From Candidatus Dormiibacterota bacterium (lineage in GTDB: Bacteria > Acidobacteriota > Polarisedimenticolia > Gp22-AA2), in assembly GCA_035635555.1 (NCBI GenBank), contig DASQAT010000028.1, positions 71,885 through 135,884 on the forward strand: a DNA stretch of 64,000 bases. The letters are read 5' to 3'. The translations under genes were made by a program, and so were the position numbers. Numbering within the stretch: the first letter of the stretch is position 1; every line of letters starts with the position of its first letter. The notes under the pieces are model-generated. The model had not been told where the DNA came from and made no database searches. It was given only the letters and a program-made list of their open reading frames with translations. Below, one piece after another: positions 17,201-26,900 of the stretch.

Positions 17201-20200
17201 CGAGTTCGTGGACATCGACGACGGCATCTCGAAATTCGACCTGACGCTCGACGTGGACGACGGCGGCCGGCAGCTCGCGTGCGACCTGGAGTACAGCACC
17301 GACCTGTTCGACGATGCGACCGCGCGCCGGATGCTTCAAGGCCTGGAAACGCTCCTGGAGGGGATCGCGGCCGAGCCCGGCAGGAGACTGTCGCGCCTGC
17401 CGCTTCTCCGGGAGGACGAGCGCCGGCGCATCCTGCTGGGGTCCCACGGACGCCGGACGGAGAACCGGGAGGCACGCACCGTCCACGGACTGATCGAGGA
17501 ACGGGCTGCGACGGCGCGGGACGCGACCGCGGTCTCGTTCGGAGACAGACGGATCACCTACGCGGAGCTGGACGAACGTGCCGCGGCGCTGGCGCGCCGG
17601 CTGGTCCCGCTGGGCGTGGGGCCCGACGTCCCGGTCGGTCTGTGCGTCGAGCGCTCGATCGAGATGCTGGAGGGTCTCCTCGGGATCCTGAAGGCGGGCG
17701 GGGCGTACGTGCCGCTCGACCCGGCCTATCCGGGGGAACGCGTCGCCGGCATCCTGCGGGAGACGGGAACCCGGGTCCTCCTGGCGCAGCGGCGCCTCGT
17801 CGCCGGCCTGGAGGCGTGCGGGGCGCAAATCGTCCTGCTCGACGACATCGAGGTCACCGGTCCCGCTGCGGGAAGGGAGTCGATCCCGGACCCGGAGCCC
17901 CAGAGCCTGGCGTACATCACCCACACGTCCGGCTCGAGCGGGGTCCCCAAGGGGGTGGCGGTGACGCACGGCGCCCTGCTCAACCATGCCGTCGACGTGA
18001 CACGACTCTACGGCCTGTCGCAGGCCGATCGCGTCCTGCAGTTCGCGTCGCTCAGTTTCGACGTCGCCGCGGAGGAGATCTTCCCGACCCTCCTGTCGGG
18101 CGCGACGCTTGTTCTCCGTCCCGACCCGGTCTTCGTCTCCGTCCCCGACTTTCACCGCTTCCTGGAAAGCGAGAAGGTCACGGTCGTCAACCTGCCGGCC
18201 TCCTACTGGCACGCCTGGGTCGCCGTGCTCCAGAGGGAGGGGCAGGACCTTCCCGCCTGTCTCAGGTGCGTCGTCATCGGCAGCGAGAAGGCCCTGGCCT
18301 CCCGTCTGGCGGCGTGGGACGAGGTCACCGGCGGGCGCGTCGCGCTGTTCAACGCCTACGGCCCGACAGAAGCGACGATCACGACCACCGTGTACTTGCA
18401 TTCAGGACAGCGACCGGCCAGGACGGAAGGCCTGGTGCCGATCGGCCGGCCCATCGCAAACGCCAGGGCCTACGTCCTGGATCCTCATCTGAACCTGGCG
18501 CCGGTCGGCGTCCCCGGCGAGCTGTACATCGGCGGGGAGGGCGTGGCGCGGGGCTATGTGGGCCGGCCCGACCTGACGGCCGAGCGCTTCCTCCCCGATC
18601 CGTTCGCGGACGCCGCCGGCTCACGCCTCTACCGGACAGGGGACCGCGTGCGCTGGCTCGTTGACGGCGACCTGGAGTTCCTCGGCCGGCTCGACGATCA
18701 GGTGAAGGTGCGCGGCCACCGGATCGAGCCCGGAGAGATCGAGCGGGCCCTCGAGCGGTACGCGAGGGTGGAGGAATCCGCGGTCCTGGCACGCGAGGAC
18801 TCTCCGGGGGACATCCGCCTGGTGGCCTACGTCGTCTTCTGCGCCGACGCGGAGCCGGCTCCGTCCGTGACCGATCTGCGCGCGCACCTCGGGGCGATTC
18901 TCCCTGAGCACATGCTTCCTTCCGCGTTCGTCATCCTCGAACGCCTGCCGCGCACACGCGCCGGCAAGATCGATCGGAAGGCCCTCCCGCCGCCCGACGC
19001 CGCCAGGAACGATCTCGCGGGGGAGCGCATCGCCCCGCGCACGCCGTCCGAGGAGACGCTGGCGAGCATCTGGGGGCAGGTCTTCGGCCGCGAGCGCGTC
19101 GGCGTCCACGACAACTTCTTCGAGCTGGGCGGCGACTCGATTCTCGCCATCCAGATCGTGGCGCGCGTGAACCAGGCGGGCCTGAGGCTCACCAGCCGGC
19201 AGATCTTCGAGCACCAGACGATCGCGGGGCTCGCATCCGTGGCCGGCACGCGTGTCCTCGTCGCGGCGGACCAGGGCGCGGTGACGGGCGACACGCCGCT
19301 GACGCCGATCCAGCTCTGGTTCTTCGAGCAGGATTTCCCGGATCCGCACCACTTCAATCAGGCTGTTCTCCTGAAGCCCCGCGAGACGCTCGATCCCGCC
19401 CGGCTCGAGGCGGCGATGGGGCGCCTCCTCGATCACCACGACGCGCTGCGCATGCGCTACCGGCGGGTCGACGGGGAATGGCGACAAGAGTGTGCTCCGC
19501 CGGGTGGAGCGATCCCGTTCGAGCACCTCGATTTCACGGCGCTTCCGAAGGAGACGCGTCTCGCTGCGATGGGCACGGCGGCGGGGGATCTGCAGCGCGG
19601 GCTCGATCTGGAGCGAGGTCCCCTCTTGAGGTCCGCGCTGTTCACGCTCGGTGCGGAGCTCGGGGAGCGCCTGCTGATCGTGATCCATCACCTCGTTGTG
19701 GACGGCGTATCCTGGCGAATCCTCCTGGATGACCTGAGCACGGTCTATCGCCAGCTCGAGCGGGGCGATTCGGTCGCCCTGCCGGCGAAAACGACCTCGT
19801 ACAGGCGATGGGCGGAAGGTCTCGTGGAGTATGCGAGGAAGGCGCCGATCGAGAAGGAGATGGACTACTGGGTCCCGGCGGGGGGGCGTGAGGTCGGCAG
19901 GCTCGCGGTCGATCACCCGGCCGCCGACGACACCGAGGGTCTGGCGCGCGTCGTGACGAGCGTCTTCAGCGAGGACGAAACGCGTGCCCTCCTGCACGGC
20001 CTGCCCGCCGCATGGCGCACCGAGATCAACGACGTTCTTCTGACCGCCCTGGTCCGGACCGTGAGCGAAGCGACGGGTCGACGCGCCGTCCTCCTCGACC
20101 TCGAGGGTCACGGCCGGGAGGAGATTCTCGACGACGTCGATCTGTCACGCACCGTCGGCTGGTTTACAACCATCAAGCCGGTGTGTCTGGTCGTCGAGGG

Positions 20201-23200
20201 CGGGCGCGGACCGGAGGAGATCCTCAAGTCCATCAAGGAGCAGCTGCGCGCGCTGCCGGCGCGCGGCATCGGCTACGGTCTGCTGCGTTACCTGAGGGAC
20301 GACGGCGATGCCGGCGCCCGCCTGCGGGCCCTGCCGCGGGCGGAGATCAGCTTCAACTACCTCGGTCAGTTCGACGCCACGGTGCCCGAGTCCTCGCCGT
20401 TCCAGTTCGCCCCGGAATCGACCGGCCCGGTGGTCAGCCGGCGGGGACACCGCACCCACCTGCTGGAGATCGGCGGCTACGTCGCTTCGGGGAGGCTGCG
20501 GGTCAACTGGAAATACGGCGGAAAGGTGCACTCCCGCGCCGGCATTCAGGCGCTGGCGCGACGCTTCGAGAAGGAGCTGCGCGCGCTCCTCGCGCTGGGA
20601 GGCAGGCCGGAGGCGTCCGCGTACACCCCGTCGGACTTTCCTCTGGCGCGTCTCGACCAGGAGGCGGTCGACTCCCTGGTCGGAGCGCGTCCGGATCTCG
20701 AGGACGTCTATCCGCTCACGCCGATGCAGGAAGGGATGCTCTACCACACGCTGTCGGCGCCGGAGTCGGGCGTCTACGTGGAGCACCTCGGCTGGAAGTT
20801 CCACGGTCCGCTCGACGAGCCGGCGTTCGTGCGCGCCTGGGGGCGCGCCGCCGAGCGCCACCCGATCCTCCGCACCTCGTTCCTGTGGGCCGGCGTCGAA
20901 AGGCCCCTTCAGGTTGTATGCCGGCGCGTCGAGCCGGCCTGGGACCGGCTCGACTGGCGCGGTCTCGCCGGCGCCGAGCAGGAACGCGAGCTCGAGCAGT
21001 TCCTGGCGTCGGACATGCGGCGCGGCTACGACCTGTCCCGGGCGCCGCTGCAGCGCCTCGCGATCATGCGGCTTGCGGACGATCTCCACCAGTTCGTCTG
21101 GAGCCATCACCACGTCCTCCTGGACGGCTGGTCGCTGCCGGTCCTGCTCAAGGAGGTCATGACGCTGTATCAGGCCTGCCGCGGGGAGGACGAGGCGCGT
21201 CTCCCGGAGACGCGGCCGTTCCGCGACTACGTCGCGTGGCTTCAGAGGCAGGATCCGGGAGCGGCCGAGGAATACTGGCGCAGGGCGCTCGCCGGGTTCC
21301 GCGCCCCGACCCCCCTGGTGGTCGACCGACCCGCGTCCCGGTCGGCGCGGCCGGACGACTACCGGCTGGAGCGGATCCGGCTGTCCCGCGCCCTCGCCGC
21401 CCGGCTTCGCACCCTGGCGCGCAGCCAGCAGCTCACGCTGAACACGGTCCTGCAGGGGGCGTGGGCGCTTCTCCTCTCCCGGTACAGCGGCGAGGAGGAC
21501 GTGCTCTTCGGCGGCGTCGTGTCGGGACGCCCGGTTGAGCTTGCGGGATCGGAGACGATGGTCGGTCTGTTCCTCAACACGCTCCCGGTTCGGGTTCGAC
21601 TGCCGGGACGCCGGAGGGTGGCCGAATGGCTGAGAGGGCTCCAGGAGGCGCAGGTCGAGATGCGGCAGTACGAGTACACGTCCCTGGTCCAGGTTCAGCA
21701 GTGGAGCGACGTGCCGCGCGGCACGCCGCTCTTCGAGTCGATCTTCGTGTTCGAGAACTACCCCCTCGACCGGGAGCTCCTGGAGCGCGCGGGGGATCTG
21801 GAGATCCGCGACCTGCGCGCAGCCGAGTGGACCCACTACCCGCTCAACGTCGTCGTGCCACCCGAGTCCGAGCCGTCGATCCAGATCAGCTACGACGCGC
21901 GACGCTTCCACGCTTCGGCGATCAGGCGCATGCTCGGCCATCTAGAGGCGTTGCTCGAGGGGATTGCGGCCGACCCCGGGAGGCGACTGTGCGATCTGCC
22001 GATGCTCACGACTTCCGAGCGGGTCTGGCTCGAGGAGCGCGACCCTCCTCGCCGTGTCACGACGGAGGGCTGCCTGCACGAGCGATTCGAGACTCAGGCG
22101 GAGCGTTCGCCCGGCACGATCGCCGTCGTTTCCGGGAGCGTTCGCCTGACCTACGACGACCTGAACCGGCGGGCGAACCGTCTGGCGCGTCGCCTGCGGG
22201 ACCGGGGCGTCGGGCCCGAGACACGCGTGGCGATCTGCCTGCCGCGATCGATCGAGCTGATCGTTGCGATGCTCGCGGTCCTCAAGGCGGGCGGCGCATA
22301 CGTGCCGCTCGACCCGGGCTACCCGGTCGACCGGCTGGCGCTCATGCTCGACGATGCCGGGGCGGGGGCGTTGATTGTCTCGGAGGGAACGATCGACAGG
22401 TTCCCCGGATACTCGGCCGCGATCGTCCTCTGCGACGAGGAAGTCGTGGCCTCGCCGGACCCGTCGACCGGCGACGATGCGAACCTGGCGCCGACTGCGC
22501 TCCCGGAGAACCCGGCCTATGTCATCTACACCAGCGGCTCGACGGGGCGTCCGAAGGGTGTTGTGGTGACGCACCGGAGCGCCGCCGCGCTGTTCGAGTC
22601 GACGCGGGAGCGGCTCGGGTTCGACCGGCGCGACGTCTGGACCCAGCTCCACTCCTGCGCCTTCGACTACTCGGTGTGGGAGATCTGGGGAGCCCTGCTG
22701 CACGGCGGCCGCCTCGTCCTGGTGCCGCCTCTGGTCGGCCGATCACCTGAGGCGTTCTACGATCTGCTCCGCCGCGAAGGGGTGACGGTGCTGAACCTGA
22801 CACCCGCGGAGCTCCGGCAGTTTCTTCAGGAGGACGAGCGGCACGGCAAGGACGCCCTGGCGGTGCGACTCCTGAACATCGGCGGCGAGGCCCTGAATCC
22901 GGACGATGTGACGCCGTGGATGGCGCGTCACCCCGACGGGCCGCTCCTTTTCAACCTGTACGGCATCACCGAGACGACCGTGATCGTGACCTGGCACCCG
23001 CTCCGAGGCGGGGATTCCGGAGGCCCGTCGAAGAGCGCCATCGGCCGGCCGATCCCCGGGTGGCGCGTGCATCTGCTCGACGCCTTCCTGCGACCGGTTC
23101 CAATCGGCGTGCCGGGGGAGATCTACGTCGGCGGGCCCGGTCTGGCGCGGGGCTATCTCGGCCGGCCCGATCTGACCGCCGAACGCTTCGTGCCGGATCC

Positions 23201-23936
23201 TTACGGGAGCCCGCCGGGGGCGCGTCTGTACCGATCGGGCGACCTGGCGCGCCTCTCGGAGGACGGCGACCTGGAGTACCTGGGCCGCATCGACGACCAG
23301 CTGAAGATCCGCGGCTTCCGCATCGAGCCCGGGGAGATCGAGGCGGCGCTGCTTCGCCACGCGGCGGTGCGCGAAGCGGCTGTCCTGGCCCGGCAGGACG
23401 GGGACGGAGAAAGACGCCTGGTCGCCTACGTCGCGCCCCGGTCGGGTCAGGAGGCGGCGCCGGCCGAGCTGCGCGCCTTCCTGAAGCGGTCGCTGCCGGA
23501 TTACATGGTGCCGTCGGCTATCGTGACGCTCGAGGCGCTGCCGACGACGGCGAACGGCAAGGTGGATCGCCGCGCGCTGCCCGCGCCCGGGACGGCGCGC
23601 TCCGAGGCGGACCCGGCTCCGGTGCCGCCCGACACGCCGATCGAACGGGAGCTGGCGCGGCTGTGGGGCGGCCTGCTGGGTGTCGAGACCCCGGGCGTCG
23701 AGGACAATTTCTTCGAGGCCGGCGGTCAGTCCCTCCTGGCCACGCTCCTGATCTCGCGCGTGCGGGCGCATCTCGGGGCGGAGGTCTCCCTGAAGGATTT
23801 CCTGGACCGGCCGACGATCCGCGGCCTCGGCCGGCTGGTGGAGACGGCCTACCTGAGCGCCGCGTCCCCGAGCGAGCTCGACGCCATGCTGGGTCTCATG
23901 GACGGGGAGGACGGAGCGCGTGCCGAAGAATCCTGA
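14220..23936 (+). CDS. Nonribosomal peptide synthetase, modules 1-3 (A-T / C-A-T-E / C-A-T)
   Basis: 3238 residues, started by TTG with GGAGGG (14205-14210) upstream. Module 1: A1 (about 20-520) and carrier Ser570 (LGGHSL), with no C domain, so this loads the first residue. Module 2: C1 with HHIVTDG at 762-768, A2 (about 1090-1590), carrier Ser1640 in the GGDSI form typical ahead of epimerases, and an E domain (about 1690-2150; HHLVVDG from 1823, GHGREEI, NYLGQF). Module 3: a D-specific-looking C2 (YPLTPMQEGMLYH; HHVLLDG from 2297), A3 (about 2615-3130), carrier Ser3171 (AGGQSLL) and a short acidic tail. Pocket codes read by alignment to GrsA: A1 DAWQFGLID (as I recall a Gln code), A2 DVENVGAIT (Glu at 239 suggests a basic residue, ornithine-like), A3 DYWNNGLVI (unassigned). 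All have the A10 Lys. Residue 2 should be D. The 17-base overlap with the next gene couples them. Confidence 0.95.
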   Translation: MKSSFPDPAQKPSPASTSTLEGPCVHEMFEAQVAAAGDAVAVVCDGERLTYRELNARANRMARRLRDLGAVTDALVPIVMDRSISMVIAILGSLKAGAAWLPLDPHDPKERIAFMLEQARAAIILTEERHLDRLPAFRGEILALDRRAEGPETGDAANPGHRADPSAIAYAIYTSGSTGTPKGVLVPHLALTNHMHWMQAVFALSPADGVVQKTPFTFDASIWEFLAPLVAGARLVLARPGAHQDPGSLAGLIADQSVTVLQMVPTGLRALLDEPGLERCRSLRRVFCGGEALPADLVERFFERLDAELVNLYGPTEACIDSTSWVCRRGERAIPIGRPIHGSRAYVLDGRLRPLPAGAEGELHIAGAGLARGYLERPDLTAERFLPDPISGAPGARMYATGDRACLRPDGSLEFLGRIDDQVKVRGYRIEPGEIEAVLDRHPSIAECVVVARPDAPGGSILVAYATLRKGVGPALPAPPSDLRAHVKTSLPDHMVPSAFVILDELPRTSSGKIDRRRLPGPAPARPELAVPFVAPRTEVERRVATLWAGLLGLDRVGVLDGFFDLGGHSLVATQVISRVRDQFGVELPLRDLFETPTVEGLASRIETARRERRQVEAPTRGPARAEHERPISFAQQRLWFLDQLDPGRPFYNVPSTLRLRGPLDRAVFGKALDEIVHRHEVLRTTFPGVDGKPVAVPAPRWQTALSIEDLSELPSAERWPAALRRARQEAQRRFDLERGPLFRAHLLGLDAQDHVLLLTFHHIVTDGWSEGVLHRELAALYAAFLQGRPSPLPALPIQYADYAAWQRDFLQGQVLDTQRAFWRQALAGAPLTLDLPTDRPRPAVRTHRGAKVRAGLSARLSEALGDFGREEGATPFMTILAAFNLLLMSWTGQDDILVGTPIANRHRLEIEGLIGCFVNTLVVRTDLSGDPTFRELLRRVRRVALEAYAHQDLPFERLVEELRPPRDLGRTALFQVMVAHAATTRLDLEGLEAEFVDIDDGISKFDLTLDVDDGGRQLACDLEYSTDLFDDATARRMLQGLETLLEGIAAEPGRRLSRLPLLREDERRRILLGSHGRRTENREARTVHGLIEERAATARDATAVSFGDRRITYAELDERAAALARRLVPLGVGPDVPVGLCVERSIEMLEGLLGILKAGGAYVPLDPAYPGERVAGILRETGTRVLLAQRRLVAGLEACGAQIVLLDDIEVTGPAAGRESIPDPEPQSLAYITHTSGSSGVPKGVAVTHGALLNHAVDVTRLYGLSQADRVLQFASLSFDVAAEEIFPTLLSGATLVLRPDPVFVSVPDFHRFLESEKVTVVNLPASYWHAWVAVLQREGQDLPACLRCVVIGSEKALASRLAAWDEVTGGRVALFNAYGPTEATITTTVYLHSGQRPARTEGLVPIGRPIANARAYVLDPHLNLAPVGVPGELYIGGEGVARGYVGRPDLTAERFLPDPFADAAGSRLYRTGDRVRWLVDGDLEFLGRLDDQVKVRGHRIEPGEIERALERYARVEESAVLAREDSPGDIRLVAYVVFCADAEPAPSVTDLRAHLGAILPEHMLPSAFVILERLPRTRAGKIDRKALPPPDAARNDLAGERIAPRTPSEETLASIWGQVFGRERVGVHDNFFELGGDSILAIQIVARVNQAGLRLTSRQIFEHQTIAGLASVAGTRVLVAADQGAVTGDTPLTPIQLWFFEQDFPDPHHFNQAVLLKPRETLDPARLEAAMGRLLDHHDALRMRYRRVDGEWRQECAPPGGAIPFEHLDFTALPKETRLAAMGTAAGDLQRGLDLERGPLLRSALFTLGAELGERLLIVIHHLVVDGVSWRILLDDLSTVYRQLERGDSVALPAKTTSYRRWAEGLVEYARKAPIEKEMDYWVPAGGREVGRLAVDHPAADDTEGLARVVTSVFSEDETRALLHGLPAAWRTEINDVLLTALVRTVSEATGRRAVLLDLEGHGREEILDDVDLSRTVGWFTTIKPVCLVVEGGRGPEEILKSIKEQLRALPARGIGYGLLRYLRDDGDAGARLRALPRAEISFNYLGQFDATVPESSPFQFAPESTGPVVSRRGHRTHLLEIGGYVASGRLRVNWKYGGKVHSRAGIQALARRFEKELRALLALGGRPEASAYTPSDFPLARLDQEAVDSLVGARPDLEDVYPLTPMQEGMLYHTLSAPESGVYVEHLGWKFHGPLDEPAFVRAWGRAAERHPILRTSFLWAGVERPLQVVCRRVEPAWDRLDWRGLAGAEQERELEQFLASDMRRGYDLSRAPLQRLAIMRLADDLHQFVWSHHHVLLDGWSLPVLLKEVMTLYQACRGEDEARLPETRPFRDYVAWLQRQDPGAAEEYWRRALAGFRAPTPLVVDRPASRSARPDDYRLERIRLSRALAARLRTLARSQQLTLNTVLQGAWALLLSRYSGEEDVLFGGVVSGRPVELAGSETMVGLFLNTLPVRVRLPGRRRVAEWLRGLQEAQVEMRQYEYTSLVQVQQWSDVPRGTPLFESIFVFENYPLDRELLERAGDLEIRDLRAAEWTHYPLNVVVPPESEPSIQISYDARRFHASAIRRMLGHLEALLEGIAADPGRRLCDLPMLTTSERVWLEERDPPRRVTTEGCLHERFETQAERSPGTIAVVSGSVRLTYDDLNRRANRLARRLRDRGVGPETRVAICLPRSIELIVAMLAVLKAGGAYVPLDPGYPVDRLALMLDDAGAGALIVSEGTIDRFPGYSAAIVLCDEEVVASPDPSTGDDANLAPTALPENPAYVIYTSGSTGRPKGVVVTHRSAAALFESTRERLGFDRRDVWTQLHSCAFDYSVWEIWGALLHGGRLVLVPPLVGRSPEAFYDLLRREGVTVLNLTPAELRQFLQEDERHGKDALAVRLLNIGGEALNPDDVTPWMARHPDGPLLFNLYGITETTVIVTWHPLRGGDSGGPSKSAIGRPIPGWRVHLLDAFLRPVPIGVPGEIYVGGPGLARGYLGRPDLTAERFVPDPYGSPPGARLYRSGDLARLSEDGDLEYLGRIDDQLKIRGFRIEPGEIEAALLRHAAVREAAVLARQDGDGERRLVAYVAPRSGQEAAPAELRAFLKRSLPDYMVPSAIVTLEALPTTANGKVDRRALPAPGTARSEADPAPVPPDTPIERELARLWGGLLGVETPGVEDNFFEAGGQSLLATLLISRVRAHLGAEVSLKDFLDRPTIRGLGRLVETAYLSAASPSELDAMLGLMDGEDGARAEES

Positions 23937-26900
23937 TCCCACGGATCGTGCCGGAGACCTGCACCCGGAGCGGCGGGCGCACTTGATGCGCCTGCTGCGC
24001 GATCGAGTCGCGCGGGGGGAGGGGTCCGCTCCGATCCCGAAGCGACCCGCGGGCCCCCCCGCGCCGCTGTCCTTCGCGCAGCAGCGTCTGTGGTTCCTCG
24101 ATCGGCTCGCCCCCGGCGCGCCGACCTACACCATGGCGCGCGCCGTCAGGCTGCACGGCCGGCTCGACCGCCAGGCGCTCGAGCGCGCCCTGAACGAGAT
24201 CGTCAGGCGCCACGAGATTCTCCGGACGACGTTCGTCGAGACGCCGGACGGACCGGTCCAGCGCATCGCGCCGGCTCTGGAGATGAAGGTGCCCATCGTC
24301 GAGTGCGGCCCGATCCAGGGAGATCGCCAGGCGGAGGAGATCGGGCGCCGCGCGGCGGAGGAGGCCCGCCGTCCGTTCGACCTCGAACGCGGCCCGCTCG
24401 TGCGCATCGTCCTCCTGCGTCTCTCGGACGACGAGCATGTCCTGGTGCTGGCGATGCACCACATCGTCGGCGATGGATGGTCGATCGATCTGTTCGATCG
24501 CGAGCTCGCCGTGCTTTACAGGGCATTCTTGGAGGGGCGTCCGTCGCCCCTTCCCGATCCGACGCTCCAGTACGCGGACTTCTCGCACTGGCAGGGGCTC
24601 TGGCTCAAGGGCGACCAGGCGCGGCGACACCTGGAGTACTGGCGGGCGCATCTCTTCGGGGCGCCGCCCGTTCTGGGCCTGCCGCTCGATCGCCCGCGGC
24701 CGCCGGCGCCGACCTACGGCGGCGCGCGCGTCGCGTTCGTCGTTCCGGCGGGGCCCGTGCGGCGCCTGAAGGAGCTGGCGCAGCGTGAAAGCGCCACGCC
24801 GTTCATGGTCCTCCTGACCACCTTCCAGGCCCTCCTGTCCCGGCTGACCGGCCAGGACGATCTGTGCATCGGGACGCCGGTCGCCGGTCGCACGCGCCTC
24901 GAGACCGAGCCGCTCCTCGGTGTCTTCGTCAACAGTCTCGTCCTGCGCGCCGACCTCTCGGGCGCCCCGACTTTCTCGGAGCTGCTGCGGCGCGCGCGCG
25001 CGACGACCCTCGAGTCCCTGGTCCGGCAGGATCTGCCGTTCGAGAAGATCGTCGAGACGCTGCGACCGGCGCGCGATCCCTCCGTCCACCCTCTGTTCCA
25101 GACGATGTTCGTCCTGCAGGGCGGCGCTCACGACGTGCCGGCCCTCCCGGACCTGGAGGCGGAGCCCGTGGACTTCGAGCTCGGGTCGACGCCGTTCGAC
25201 CTGACGCTGATCGTCTCGGAGCAGGACGGGACCATGGAGGCCGTCCTGGAGTACAGCACCGACCTGTTCGATCGCCCGTCGATCGAGCGGATGGCCCGTC
25301 ACTTCGAGATCCTGCTCGAGGCGTTCCTGACCGACCCGTCGCGGCGCCCGGCGACCGTCCCTCTCCCGGGACTGGTGGACACACCCTGGGAGGGGAGGGG
25401 TCCGAACCGGGAGGCGGCTCCGGCGGCCGCACCGGCCCCGCACGTGTCCCCGCGCAACGCCACGGAGCGGGCCGTGGCACGCCTCTGGATCGACCTCGTC
25501 GGCGGCGAGCGGGTCGGCATCCACGACAACTTCTTCGAGGCCGGCGGCCACTCCCTCCTCGCCCTGCAGCTCGTTTCCCGGGTGCGTCAGGCGCTTCGCG
25601 TCGATCTCCCGGTGCGCCGTGTGTTCGAGCGGCCGACGATCGCCGGGCTGGCGGCCTTGATTGACGGTGACGCGCCGCGGGCCGCCCCGATCCGGGAGGA
25701 CGGCATCGCGCGCCTGCCCCGCGGCGCTCCGTCCCCGCTGTCGTCCGCCCAGAGACGTCTCTGGTTCATCGATCAGATGCGGCCCGGTAACCCCGCCTAC
25801 AACATCCCGCTGGCCCTCCGCCTGCGCGGGCCTCTGGACGAGGACGCGCTCGAGCGCAGCCTCTCGACCATCGTCGGGCGCCACGAGGCCCTGCGGACCA
25901 TCGTCACTCTGGCGGACGGGGAGCCGGTGCAGCGCGTCCTGCCGGCGGAGCCGTCCGGATTGCCGCGTATCGATCTGACCGCGCTGCCGGCCGGGGCGCG
26001 CGAGAGTGAAGCGCTCCGTCTGGCGGCGGAGGAGGCGGGCGCGGCGTTCGACCTCGCGCACGGACCGCTCTTCCGGGCGCGGCTTCTGCGCCTGGACCAG
26101 GAGGATCGCATCCTGATCCTCACCCTGCACCACATCGTCGGCGACGGCTGGTCGCTCGGGGTCCTGCTGCGCGAGCTCCAGACTCTCTACGAAGGGCTCG
26201 TCGCGGGGCGGCCGCCCCGACTCGCGGACCTGCCGATCCAGTACGCCGACTACGCCGCGTGGGAGCAGGATCGCCTGCAGGACGCGCGGATGCAGGAGCA
26301 GATCGCCTATTGGAAGCGGCGGCTCCACGGCGCCCCCGGCCACCTCGACCTGCCGTTCGACCGGCCGCGCCCCGAGTCCGCGACGTTCCGCGGCGCCTTC
26401 CGTTCTTTCCGGCTGTCCGAGGACGCGAGCGCCGTGATCAGGAGCCTCGCGCTGCGCGAGGGCACGACGCCGTTCGCCGTCCTCCTGGCCGCCTTCCAGA
26501 CTCTGCTCTTCCGCTACAGCGGACAGCACGACGTGTGCGTCGGCACGCCGGTGGCGGGGCGGAGCCGCCTCGAGGCGGAGGACTTGATCGGGTGCTTCGT
26601 CAACACCCTGGTGCTGCGCGGCGATCTGTCGGGCGATCCCACATTCCGGGATGTCGTGCGGCGCGCGCGCGAGGTCGTCCTGGAGGCGCAGACGCACCAG
26701 GATCTGCCGTTCGAGAGGCTCGTGGACCTTCTGTCGCTGCCCCGGGACCCGGCGCGCCAGCCGCTGTTCCAGGTCGCCCTGGTGATGCAGAACATGCCGA
26801 TCCCGGAGCTGCGTCTTGGCGATGTCTCGGTCGAGACGGTCGACATCGACACCGGGACGGCCAAGTTCGATCTCACGATGCAGGTCGAGGACAGGGGCCC

